Positions 1-5,571 of a DNA stretch of 5,693 bases are shown piece after piece. The position numbers and the translations under genes are program-made. A model generated the notes under the pieces. The model worked only from the letters and a program-made list of their open reading frames with translations, ran no database searches and was not told the origin of the DNA. How positions within the stretch are numbered: the first letter of the stretch is position 1; every line of letters starts with the position of its first letter. This DNA is from Gammaproteobacteria bacterium (GTDB lineage Bacteria; Pseudomonadota; Gammaproteobacteria; Pseudomonadales; Oleiphilaceae): NCBI GenBank assembly GCA_029268325.1, contig JAJUGC010000166.1:1-5693 (forward strand), written 5' to 3'.

Positions 1-1353
1 CATTACCGACCAGGAATTGGGCGTGCCCGCGATGGCGACAAAGATCGCGAACATGAAATCCCCCATCTTCAGATCCATGGCCTTGGCCAGACCCTTGATG
101 TCCGCGAAGATGTTTTCCTTGCTCCAGTGGCGTTGGGCTTCAAGCTTCCAGAGGGTGAACTGGAGTACCCGTTTCACCTGCCCCTCATCCAGCTTGTTAT
201 GGGCAAAGTCATCCGCTGACAGCGGCAGCATGCCCGAGAACATGAAGGACGCCATGGGTGCCACGTCAGAGAACACCTCCGCCCTGCCCTTCACATGGGG
301 CACCAGGTCCCGCAGTGCGCTCTCGTTGAACCACCACTGGCGCAGCCGCTCAACGAACTGATCATCCGACAGGTTTTCCCGCAGCCAAAGGCCGTTCAGC
401 CAGCGCAGCTTTTCGATATCAAACACCGGACCGCCGAGGGACACCCGGCTGATATCGAACTCTTTGATCATTTCATCCAGCGAGAACTTCTCACGCTCGT
501 CCGGCATGGACCAGCCCATGCGGCCAAGATAGTTGGTCACCGCCTCCGGCAGGAAGCCCATGCGCTCGTAGAAGTTAATAGATGTGGGGTTCTTCCGCTT
601 GGAAAGTTTGCTCTTGTCCGGGTTGCGCAGCAGCGGCAGGTGACACAGCACCGGCATATCCCAGCCGAAGTATTCGTACAGCAGCTTGTGCTTGGGCGCC
701 GAGTTGATCCATTCCTCGCCCCGCAGCACATGGGTAATGCCCATCAGGTGGTCATCCACCACGTTTGCCAGGTGGTAGGTGGGCATACCGTCGGATTTCA
801 GCAGGATCTGGCAGTCCACCTGGGACCAGTCAATTTCAATCACACCACGGAGCAGGTCATCAATGCGACAGACGCCCTCATCCGGCACCTTCATGCGGAT
901 AACGTAAGGCTCGCCGGCGGCCAGGCGGCGCTGAACTTCTTCCTCTGGCAGCTCCAGATCGCCTTTGATGCCGGTGTTCTCGCCCCGGGCCTTGCGCTCC
1001 TCGCGGATGGCATCAAGCTCTTCCGGCGTACGGAAGCAGTAGAAGGCGTGACCTTTCTCCACCAGCTCCATGGCGTACTGACGGTAGGAGTCCTTACGTT
1101 CTGACTGTCGATAAGGACCATGGGGGCCACCCACATCCGGTCCTTCGTCCCACTCCAGGCCAAGCCAGCGCAAAGCCTTGAGGATATCCTGCTCGGATTC
1201 CGCCGTGCTTCGGGCCTGGTCGGTGTCTTCAATACGAAGAATAAACTGGCCGCCGTGCTGGCGGGCGAAACAGAGGTTGAACAGGGCTACATAAGCCGTG
1301 CCCACATGAGGATCACCCGTGGGGGACGGGGCAATGCGTGTACGTACAGTCAT
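1..1353 (-). CDS. gltX: Glutamyl-tRNA synthetase, 3' end cut by window edge
   Basis: This class I aminoacyl-tRNA synthetase charges tRNA-Glu with glutamate in the cytoplasm. The reading frame starts at ATG 1353-1351 and stays open for 451 codons to the window edge. The family is usually about 470-500 residues, so some tens of C-terminal residues (anticodon-binding domain) are missing. Residues 8-19 carry the HIGH-type signature (APSPTGDPHVGT) of the Rossmann catalytic domain. Residues 249-253 carry the KMSKS-type loop (KLSKR). Other typical segments are RIEDTDQ near residue 42 and HVLRGEEW in the second half of the catalytic domain. The start is supported by the family-typical N-terminus MTVRTRIAPSPTG and a weak GGAT ribosome binding site 6-10 bases upstream. 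The gene is divergent from znuA. I see no frameshift or missing key residue in the visible part. Confidence 0.97.
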   Translation of the reverse strand, partial: MTVRTRIAPSPTGDPHVGTAYVALFNLCFARQHGGQFILRIEDTDQARSTAESEQDILKALRWLGLEWDEGPDVGGPHGPYRQSERKDSYRQYAMELVEKGHAFYCFRTPEELDAIREERKARGENTGIKGDLELPEEEVQRRLAAGEPYVIRMKVPDEGVCRIDDLLRGVIEIDWSQVDCQILLKSDGMPTYHLANVVDDHLMGITHVLRGEEWINSAPKHKLLYEYFGWDMPVLCHLPLLRNPDKSKLSKRKNPTSINFYERMGFLPEAVTNYLGRMGWSMPDEREKFSLDEMIKEFDISRVSLGGPVFDIEKLRWLNGLWLRENLSDDQFVERLRQWWFNESALRDLVPHVKGRAEVFSDVAPMASFMFSGMLPLSADDFAHNKLDEGQVKRVLQFTLWKLEAQRHWSKENIFADIKGLAKAMDLKMGDFMFAIFVAIAGTPNSWSVM

Positions 1354-1394
1354 TAAGGATCCAGCCTGACGCAATGAATGGATGAAAAGCCGTC

Positions 1395-1400
1395 ATTATA
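1395..1400 (-). promoter_or_regulatory. Likely -10 box of the gltX promoter
   Basis: The minus strand reads TATAAT exactly here, 41 bases before the gltX ATG, which would give a leader of about 35 nt. No good -35 hexamer is present at 16-18 bp spacing, so this rests on the -10 match and its position alone. Confidence 0.45.
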
Positions 1401-1461
1401 CCGGGCGTGATGGGAAATCCCACGAATGCCCATCGGTGTTATGCAGCTTTTCCTCCGACAA

Positions 1462-1484
1462 GAAGTGTAATATTATAACATTTC
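1462..1484 (+). promoter_or_regulatory. Zur operator upstream of znuA
   Basis: This 23-bp imperfect palindrome has half-sites GAAGTGTAATA and TATAACATTTC around a central T, with 9 of 11 symmetric positions matching. It agrees with the known gammaproteobacterial Zur consensus (half-site GAAATGTTATA) at all but two defined positions. It lies in the only AT-rich part of the gltX-znuA spacer and ends 29 bp before the znuA ATG, so it probably covers the -10 region. The expected behaviour, from knowledge of Zur, is repression of znuA when zinc is sufficient. The site is over 60 bp from the gltX -10 box, so it need not affect gltX. Confidence 0.88.
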
Positions 1485-1513
1485 GTTATCTGACCACGAT
1501 GGAGTTCCAGCCC

Positions 1514-2458
1514 ATGTCGCGGACTGCCCGCCTGATCGTTCTGTTCTTCTCTGCTGTACTCGCGCTTCTACCCAGCATCAACCATGCCTACGATAAGCCC
1601 CGAGTGGTTGCGTCGCTGGCACCGCTGGAGCTTCTGGTCATTGCGGTGGCGGGCGATCAGGTGGAAACCTCCACCCTGGTGCCGGCGGGGGCCAGCCCTC
1701 ATACCTATCAATTACGCCCGTCGGAGCGGCGGCAACTGGCGGCGGCTGATCTTGTCTTCTGGGTGGGTCCCGGCATGGAGAACTTTCTGACGCGCCTGCT
1801 TACCGGTCCGGAGTTCCACAATCGGAATGTTGCGCTAATGCCGGATGTTGGTGGTGAACATGATCACCATGCACACCACGACCACCATACGGACCACGAC
1901 GTCGATTCCCACCATCACCACCACGGCGAAGGCGAAGACCCCCATGTTTGGCTTGATCCCGCGCTGGCGCTGGAAATGGCCGAAAGCATGGCTCAGCATC
2001 TCGCCAGGCTGGAGGGGGTAGACGCCGCGCAGGTGCAACAAAACCTGGAGGACTTCCGGAAAGCGCTGGCCCAGAAAGAAGCCGCTATTCGCCAGCAATT
2101 AGAGCCTGCGCGGCATCTGGAACTGTTCACCTACCACGACGCCTTCCGGGGATTTGCTGAGCATTACGGCCTGACCATCGGCGGTGTGCTCACATTAAGC
2201 CCGGAGCGCACACCCGGCGCCCGGCATCTGGCCGAGGTGCAACAGCGACTGCAACAGGCCGGGCAAGCGTGCCTGCTGACCGAACCGCAGTTCAACCGAC
2301 AGTGGTGGGACGCGCTGCTCACGGAAGTCACCCTGCCGATCCGCACCTGGGACCCGCTGGCCAGCAAGATTGCGCCTTCCAAAACCGGATATCTGGAGTT
2401 TCAGCAAAGCCTGGCCGATGCCGTATCAGGTTGCCTGCCAGAGAATGCCCAGCAGTAA
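1514..2458 (+). CDS. znuA: Periplasmic zinc-binding protein ZnuA (ABC importer)
   Basis: This is the solute-binding subunit of the high-affinity zinc importer ZnuABC; it captures Zn2+ in the periplasm and delivers it to the ZnuB permease. It has 314 residues. Residues 1-25 form a Sec signal peptide with a hydrophobic core and a likely cleavage site after NHA. The expected zinc ligands are visible as His63 (SPHTYQLRP), His144 (DPHVWLDP) and His208 (TYHDAF). The hallmark metal-rich loop spans residues 116-137 with 13 histidines. Cys253 and Cys307 match the disulfide pair of E. coli ZnuA, which favours zinc over manganese as the substrate. I chose ATG 1514 because GGAG at 1501-1504 sits 9 bases upstream. 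An in-frame ATG at 1499 would add five residues. A Zur box lies just upstream. znuB and znuC do not follow; the next gene is convergent. Confidence 0.95.
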   Translation: MSRTARLIVLFFSAVLALLPSINHAYDKPRVVASLAPLELLVIAVAGDQVETSTLVPAGASPHTYQLRPSERRQLAAADLVFWVGPGMENFLTRLLTGPEFHNRNVALMPDVGGEHDHHAHHDHHTDHDVDSHHHHHGEGEDPHVWLDPALALEMAESMAQHLARLEGVDAAQVQQNLEDFRKALAQKEAAIRQQLEPARHLELFTYHDAFRGFAEHYGLTIGGVLTLSPERTPGARHLAEVQQRLQQAGQACLLTEPQFNRQWWDALLTEVTLPIRTWDPLASKIAPSKTGYLEFQQSLADAVSGCLPENAQQ

Positions 2459-2470
2459 CGGCAGGCTGAT
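2425..2470. repeat. Inverted repeat across the convergent gene ends
   Basis: GCCTGCC at 2433-2439 is the exact complement of GGCAGGC at 2460-2466. Flanking ATCAG (2425-2429) and CTGAT (2466-2470) extend the pairing with a small bulge. The structure spans the stop codons of both znuA and the permease gene, so it could help halt or stabilise transcripts from both sides. The 20-base loop and the lack of a T-run on either side argue against a classical intrinsic terminator. Confidence 0.4.
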
Positions 2471-3349
2471 CATCCCCAACAACGTTTGCCCGCTGATGAT
2501 TGCGGCCATCAGCGGCGCGTCCCCGCCTAACTGGCGGGCGAGGATATAGGACGAGGTGGCCGTTGGCAGCGCCGCCAGCAGAATCGCAACCTGTACCAGC
2601 GGTCCACTCATTCCCATGGCAAGCGCCAGGCCCAGGGTCAGCGCCGGAAAGATGACCAGCTTGGCAAAGGACGACACCAGAAACGGCACCGAAGCATTGC
2701 GCAGGGCCTTGAGCTGCAACCCGGCCCCCACACACATCAACCCCATGGGTAAGGCCAGATCACTCATGGGCTCCAGCACACCCGCCACGATAGGATGGAA
2801 TCCGATCCGGAAAAAGCTCCAGATCACCCCGAGCACTGAACCGATAATAAGTGGATTGGTGACGATCGCCAGCAGCACAGGTCGCAGGCGCAACCCGCCC
2901 TGACGACAGGTGAGTGAGAACATAACGATACAGAGCAGATTCAGCAGCGGCACCTTGATGGCGACCGCCACCGCAATCAGGGAAATGCCCTGATCCCCCA
3001 GCAGCATCCCGGCCGCAGCCAGGCCAACGTAGGAGTTGAACCGGATACCACCTTGAAAAACGGACGAATACACCGGCCCCGGCCAGCGCCATATCAACTG
3101 AATCACCAACAGAACCACCGACATGGCCACCAGCATTGCCACTATCAGCAGCAGAATATCGCCATAAGCAGAAGCAGGAAGACGCGCCTGTCCCAGCTTG
3201 TAAATAAGCATCGCCGGGAACAGGGCGTAATAGGTGAAGCGTTCAGCCTGAATCCAGAAACCGTCACCCGGGAAATGCCAGCGCCGGAACAGATGCCCGA
3301 TTACGATTAACACAAACACCGGTATCAGGGCCTGAACCACAACTGACAT
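2426..3349 (-). CDS. AEC-family membrane transporter
   Basis: This 307-residue protein belongs to the auxin efflux carrier-like family of secondary transporters (Mem_trans), located in the inner membrane. The hydrophobicity pattern gives about ten membrane segments in two five-helix halves, at roughly residues 2-21, 38-53, 64-87, 97-117, 120-144, then 155-176, 190-211, 218-240, 245-270 and 281-303. A charged cytoplasmic loop (CRQGGLRLR) separates the halves. Family features include the YALFPAMLIY segment in helix 2 and QGGIRFNSYVGLA in helix 4 with its conserved Asn105. The start at 3349 has GAGGGA five bases upstream. The gene lies 67 bp downstream of tenA on the same strand with no clear terminator between, so it is probably cotranscribed under the TPP riboswitch. 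CCTCA and TGAGG in the spacer can pair and would cover its ribosome binding site. The substrate cannot be read from the sequence. Its 3' end overlaps the znuA coding end by 33 bp on the opposite strand. Confidence 0.9.
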   Translation of the reverse strand: MSVVVQALIPVFVLIVIGHLFRRWHFPGDGFWIQAERFTYYALFPAMLIYKLGQARLPASAYGDILLLIVAMLVAMSVVLLVIQLIWRWPGPVYSSVFQGGIRFNSYVGLAAAGMLLGDQGISLIAVAVAIKVPLLNLLCIVMFSLTCRQGGLRLRPVLLAIVTNPLIIGSVLGVIWSFFRIGFHPIVAGVLEPMSDLALPMGLMCVGAGLQLKALRNASVPFLVSSFAKLVIFPALTLGLALAMGMSGPLVQVAILLAALPTATSSYILARQLGGDAPLMAAIISGQTLLGMISLPLLLGILWQAT

Positions 3350-3416
3350 ATCTGTCCCTCAAGGCTGAAAAGCTGAGGATACTACCATTATCGCTGCCAG
3401 GGCCGCATCTGCTGGC

Positions 3417-4085
3417 TTAAACGCTGCGATCCAGCCCCATTTGCCAGAAGTCGATCTCCAACCGGGTGGCATCACGGAAGACCGTGACCAGTTCCTCGAA
3501 GCGGCGCGGCGTGACTTCAGCCAACCGGGCGTCAAGCCAGGCTTCTTCAGCGCGGCGAGCAGCCTGAAATTCCTCGCTCTCGTACATGGCAATCCATGCC
3601 TCGTAGGGATTAGCCTCACCCCGCACCGTCTCGGCGCGGCCATTGAGCCAGTCGGCGACAACAGCGTAGCCCACCAGACAGGGGGCCAACGCCACATGCA
3701 TATCGAGCAGATCGCCGCGGTTGCCAGTGTCGAGCACGTAGCGGGTATAGGCCATGGTGGCGCGGGCTTCGGGCAACGCGGCAAGCTCTTCTTCGCTGAT
3801 GCCCCATTCCCGGCAGTAGGCAACGTGCAAGCCCAGCTCGACATCGATAATGGTTTTCAGCCCCGCGAGGCTATGGCGCAGCTCAGTGATGTCACGGCTC
3901 TTGTAGGTCGCCAGCGCATAAGCCCGGCCGAAGTGAATAAGAAACAGGTAATCCTGCTTCAGATAATGGCGAAAGGCCTCCTGATCCAGGGTGCCGTCAC
4001 CCAACTGGCGGACAAAGCTGTGCTCGATATAGGCACGCCATTCATCGTGGCAAGCCGCGGTCAGGTCAGAAAAACTGTAGCTCAT
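3417..4085 (-). CDS. tenA: TenA-family protein (thiaminase II / aminopyrimidine aminohydrolase)
   Basis: TenA enzymes hydrolyse damaged thiamin products such as aminomethyl-aminopyrimidine to the pyrimidine HMP, which re-enters thiamin synthesis; some also cleave thiamin. The 222-residue all-helical protein has the family's usual length. Residues expected in the active site are visible: Asp45 in YLKQDYLFL, Cys136 in ALAPCLVGY (the nucleophile, as Cys135 in B. subtilis TenA), Tyr140, and Glu210 in the C-terminal LEIDFWQMGL signature. The cysteine makes this the TenA_C type. I chose ATG 4085 because GGAGG lies four bases upstream. A longer frame from 4127 has no such site and would code through the leader. 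A TPP riboswitch about 100 nt upstream directly supports a thiamin role. The gene is followed by an AEC permease on the same strand. Confidence 0.95.
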   Translation of the reverse strand: MSYSFSDLTAACHDEWRAYIEHSFVRQLGDGTLDQEAFRHYLKQDYLFLIHFGRAYALATYKSRDITELRHSLAGLKTIIDVELGLHVAYCREWGISEEELAALPEARATMAYTRYVLDTGNRGDLLDMHVALAPCLVGYAVVADWLNGRAETVRGEANPYEAWIAMYESEEFQAARRAEEAWLDARLAEVTPRRFEELVTVFRDATRLEIDFWQMGLDRSV

Positions 4086-4089
4086 GAAG

Positions 4090-4117
4090 CCTCCGGTAGT
4101 GAAAGACAATCCGGAAG
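4090..4117 (-). promoter_or_regulatory. Hairpin that can sequester the tenA ribosome binding site
   Basis: On the minus strand CTTCCGG (4117-4111) can pair with CCGGAGG (4096-4090) over seven base pairs, including one G-U, around a 14-nt loop. The second arm contains the GGAGG of tenA. No intrinsic terminator with a U-run is visible between the aptamer and the ATG, so control of translation is the more likely output of the upstream riboswitch. How the aptamer would toggle this hairpin is not resolved. Confidence 0.5.
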
Positions 4118-4181
4118 CTGGGCGCAAATCGGCAGAAGGCCCAGGAGACAGGCAACTGAAACAGAGGAACCCCAGGCCACT

Positions 4182-4291
4182 GCTTGATTCCTACGCCGGT
4201 GCTAACCGGATCAGGTTCAACAGGACCAGCACTTGGACTCAGAAGAGCCCCTGCGCCATCTCAGCCGGACTTCACCGGCACCCTGTCAAGC
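4182..4291 (-). promoter_or_regulatory. TPP (thi-box) riboswitch
   Basis: The minus-strand RNA carries the diagnostic blocks in order: GGGTGC near the 5' end, CTGAGAT (4264-4258), ACCTGAT (4216-4210) and GCGTAGG (4196-4190). P1 is closed by GCTTGA (4291-4286) pairing perfectly with TCAAGC (4187-4182). The CCGG...CCGG pair after ACCTGAT forms the P4/P5 side. The P3 region between CTGAGAT and ACCTGAT is 41 nt, long enough for a P3a extension. Thiamin pyrophosphate binding is expected to lower expression of tenA and probably of the downstream permease. Confidence 0.96.
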
Positions 4292-4303
4292 AAGTAAGTG
4301 AAG

Positions 4304-4331
4304 AGACTATCAGCTTGGCCGGGAGTTGCAA
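4304..4331 (-). promoter_or_regulatory. Candidate promoter of the tenA operon
   Basis: The minus strand has TTGCAA (4331-4326) and TAGTCT (4309-4304) separated by 16 bp. A start about seven bases downstream would fall near 4297, just ahead of the riboswitch P1 stem at 4291. Both hexamers are imperfect, so the support comes mainly from the position. Confidence 0.35.
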
Positions 4332-4348
4332 TCCAATGAGGCTCCCGG
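4319..4348. repeat. Perfect 7-bp inverted repeat around the candidate -35 box
   Basis: CCGGGAG at 4319-4325 is exactly complementary to CTCCCGG at 4342-4348, with a 16-base gap that contains the proposed -35 hexamer. It could be an operator, or a weak hairpin closing the upstream transcript. No T-run follows on either strand. Confidence 0.35.
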
Positions 4349-4475
4349 CTCCACGCCTTTCACGGTCGGAAAGAATTTGAGCGCTTTGCTCAGGCGCTAC
4401 CGTGGCCTGCCATCCCGATCCACAAGACACCTCTGGGGCCTCTGGATAGGGGACTGGTGAGTCAGATTCACTTGC

Positions 4476-4514
4476 GTCCACTCCCAGCGTAATGACCGTG
4501 ACTCTTGCTTTCAC
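4476..4514 (-). pseudogene. 5' stub of a VOC/glyoxalase-like gene
   Basis: A strong ribosome binding site, GGAGG (4526-4522), sits seven bases before GTG 4514. Translation gives a start followed by KARVTVITLGVD. This closely resembles the first beta strand that opens many small VOC (vicinal oxygen chelate, glyoxalase/bleomycin-resistance fold) proteins, where it is normally followed by a D-L-x-R-S-x-x-F-Y helix. Here the similarity stops after GVD and the continuing frame (SESDSPVPYPEAP onward) looks random and runs into the TPP riboswitch. I read it as a gene whose body was deleted, leaving its translation start. With only about 12 residues to go on, chance similarity remains possible. Confidence 0.45.
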
Positions 4515-4636
4515 GATGAACCCTCCTGGGCGGCCTGATGAAAAGAGGAACGGCACCGGTGCTACTAAGCGAAGGCTTCCACTCGACCTGCTGTTAAACC
4601 ACCAACCTAACTGAACTTCAACGCCGGGCTGGCCGC

Positions 4637-5020
4637 TTATCGCAAGAACATGGTCGCGAACTTAAAGCCCAGCCAAACTGCGGCGATGCCAAGGATAACA
4701 CTGGCGCCAACATACAACGCGGCTATACCGAGGTCACCACGGCGGATCAAGTGCATGGCTTCAAGGCCGAATACCGAGAACGTCGTAAACCCACCTAACA
4801 ACCCGGTGAATAGAAACAGTCGCACTTCTTGACCAAACACTTCATGCCGTTCGGCGATGCCAGCCAGCACACCCACAACCAGGCAGCCAAGAACATTGAC
4901 TGCGAGCGTGCTGAACGGAAACCGGCCTTGGGTGGTCAGGTGCAAGATGAGCTCACCCAGTTTGTATCGAGCAATCGAGCCGATAAAACCGCCGAGACCG
5001 ACTATCAGAATATTTTGCAT
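4637..5020 (-). CDS. crcB: CrcB/Fluc fluoride ion channel
   Basis: Fluc proteins export fluoride across the inner membrane as antiparallel dual-topology dimers. The 127-residue product has the family's typical length and four hydrophobic segments. Conserved elements are GGFIGSIARY near the N-terminus (Arg18), TLAVNVLG in helix 2 with the pore Asn42, and LLGGFTTFSVFG in helix 3 with the pore residues Phe78 and Phe81 and the sodium-site Gly/Thr cluster. All look intact, so the protein is probably functional. No good ribosome binding site precedes the ATG. The start lies inside the tail of the damaged GFA gene, whose stop codon is 13-16 bases into crcB. No fluoride riboswitch motif is visible upstream. 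All flanking small genes are on the same strand. Confidence 0.93.
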   Translation of the reverse strand: MQNILIVGLGGFIGSIARYKLGELILHLTTQGRFPFSTLAVNVLGCLVVGVLAGIAERHEVFGQEVRLFLFTGLLGGFTTFSVFGLEAMHLIRRGDLGIAALYVGASVILGIAAVWLGFKFATMFLR

Positions 5021-5373
5021 GATGGGCTATGAACTAGAAAGGTTCCTGGTTTGGCGCCTGGGATCAAACAATCTTCATGGGCGGTCAACACAAAAGCGTG
5101 ATACTGCCTGACCGGGTGCACAGCGGTATCTAGCGTGCCAAGACGCAGGCGTCTGATGCCTTGCAGATCGTCGCGCTCACTGTAGAGCGGGCTGCCACAT
5201 TCGGCGCAGAAAACCCGACGCTTGCTGGGGCTGGCCCTGAACTCTTTTAAGCATTCCTCGCCCCGAATAAACCGAAACTTCTCGGTAAGGACTGGGGCCA
5301 CAGCCACAAAGGCACTGCCCTGCCCCTTCTGACACTGCACGCAGTAGCAGCGAGAAATTTCATCGATTCGAAC
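5005..5373 (-). pseudogene. GFA-family (Mss4-like zinc fold) gene lacking its N-terminus
   Basis: The GFA family is named after glutathione-dependent formaldehyde-activating enzyme; members bind two zinc ions through cysteine motifs. In this frame CYCVQCQKGQGSAF carries the CxCxxC motif (around 5349-5332), and RVFCAECGSPLYS carries the CxxCG motif. GIRRLRLGTLDT is also typical. The first CxCG motif and roughly the first 15-20 residues are absent: a TAA at 5376-5374 closes the frame upstream, where DUF6980-like sequence takes over in another frame. Only a weak GTG (5340) could start translation, and that would leave out most of the second motif. The tail after HAFV also does not look like the family and overlaps the crcB start. 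One of the two zinc sites cannot form, so I call it broken. Confidence 0.75.
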
Positions 5374-5480
5374 TTAGGGATATAGCTAACCAGCACATCG
5401 GGGCACTCGTATACATCCTTGTGCCGATCGCAGTTCAATACGATCGCACGTTCCATTTCTTGGCAACAATGAACAGTCAT
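5367..5480 (-). pseudogene. 5' fragment of a DUF6980-like cassette gene
   Basis: From ATG 5480 the frame reads 38 codons beginning MTVHCCQEMERA and ending SYIPKFE, with cysteines at 5, 6, 17 and 26. This resembles the N-terminus of a small cysteine-rich protein family of unknown function (DUF6980 by my recollection) that normally runs to roughly 100 residues with a later CPWCG-type motif. Here the family sequence stops at about 5367. The same frame continues to 5247 only as an out-of-frame reading of the GFA gene. The start lies 13 bases after the recombination point of the attC upstream, as expected for the first gene of an integron cassette. A GTG at 5489 in frame is a less likely start. 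Confidence 0.6.
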
Positions 5481-5487
5481 AGTGGAC

Positions 5488-5565
5488 ACTTAACGCCCGC
5501 TATCACCGGTGACAGAACCGCAGCGAAGCGGAGGTTTTGGCATCCGGTGCATGGCCTGGTTATGT
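5488..5565 (-). mobile_element. Integron attC recombination site
   Basis: This 78-bp imperfect palindrome has ACATAAC at the 5' side on the minus strand (5565-5559, one mismatch to RYYYAAC). GTTAAGT closes it (5494-5488, an exact match to GTTRRRY). Between them GCTAT (5499-5503) pairs with ATGGC (5551-5555), and CACCGG (5504-5509) pairs with CCGGTG (5544-5549). This leaves c5550 unpaired, the kind of extrahelical base that marks attC sites. The centre folds on CCGC-TTCGCT-GCGG. The site begins six bases after the higA stop. Cleavage after the G of the core would start the next cassette at 5493. Confidence 0.85.
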
Positions 5566-5571
5566 GCTACC

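Larger units (their letters stand above)
4292..4636. other. Mostly non-coding stretch between the riboswitch and crcB
   Basis: Apart from the candidate tenA promoter, the inverted repeat and a 13-codon VOC gene start, I see no intact gene here. A 94-codon minus-strand frame (4556-4272) exists but runs into the riboswitch and, outside the VOC segment, resembles no family I know. Small palindromes occur at 4553-4562 (GCACCGGTGC) and 4566-4577 (AAGC-GAAG-GCTT). GGCGTTGAAG just after crcB, near 4625-4616 on the minus strand, resembles the end of an attC (GTTRRRY but for its last base), yet no matching left arm is found. Confidence 0.5.

Noticed and set aside
295..1104. Plus-strand 269-codon frame opposite gltX
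   Set aside because: It is antisense to the well-supported GluRS frame and has no recognisable motifs.
4086..4127. Upstream tenA start at 4127
   Set aside because: It lacks a ribosome binding site and would translate the regulatory hairpin; ATG 4085 has GGAGG at good spacing.
3441..4187. Long plus-strand frame opposite tenA
   Set aside because: It mirrors the tenA coding strand and resembles no protein family, and the minus strand has clear TenA motifs, so it is a shadow frame.
4375..4392. Short hairpin (TGAGC-AAAGC-GCTCA) as a terminator
   Set aside because: The stem is only five base pairs and the following sequence is not a real T-run.
4272..4556. A 94-codon minus-strand hypothetical protein
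   Set aside because: It overlaps the TPP aptamer, and only about 12 residues look family-like, so I kept just that stub.
4553..4562. Palindrome GCACCGGTGC as an operator
   Set aside because: It is short, GC-rich and stands alone, with no promoter or family known to match; it could be chance.
4616..4625. Second attC after crcB (GGCGTTGAAG)
   Set aside because: It is one base off the core consensus and no complementary left arm or folded centre is present; at most it is a remnant.
5247..5489. An 80-residue DUF6980-like protein
   Set aside because: Its second half is an out-of-frame reading of the GFA gene, so it is not a genuine full-length product.
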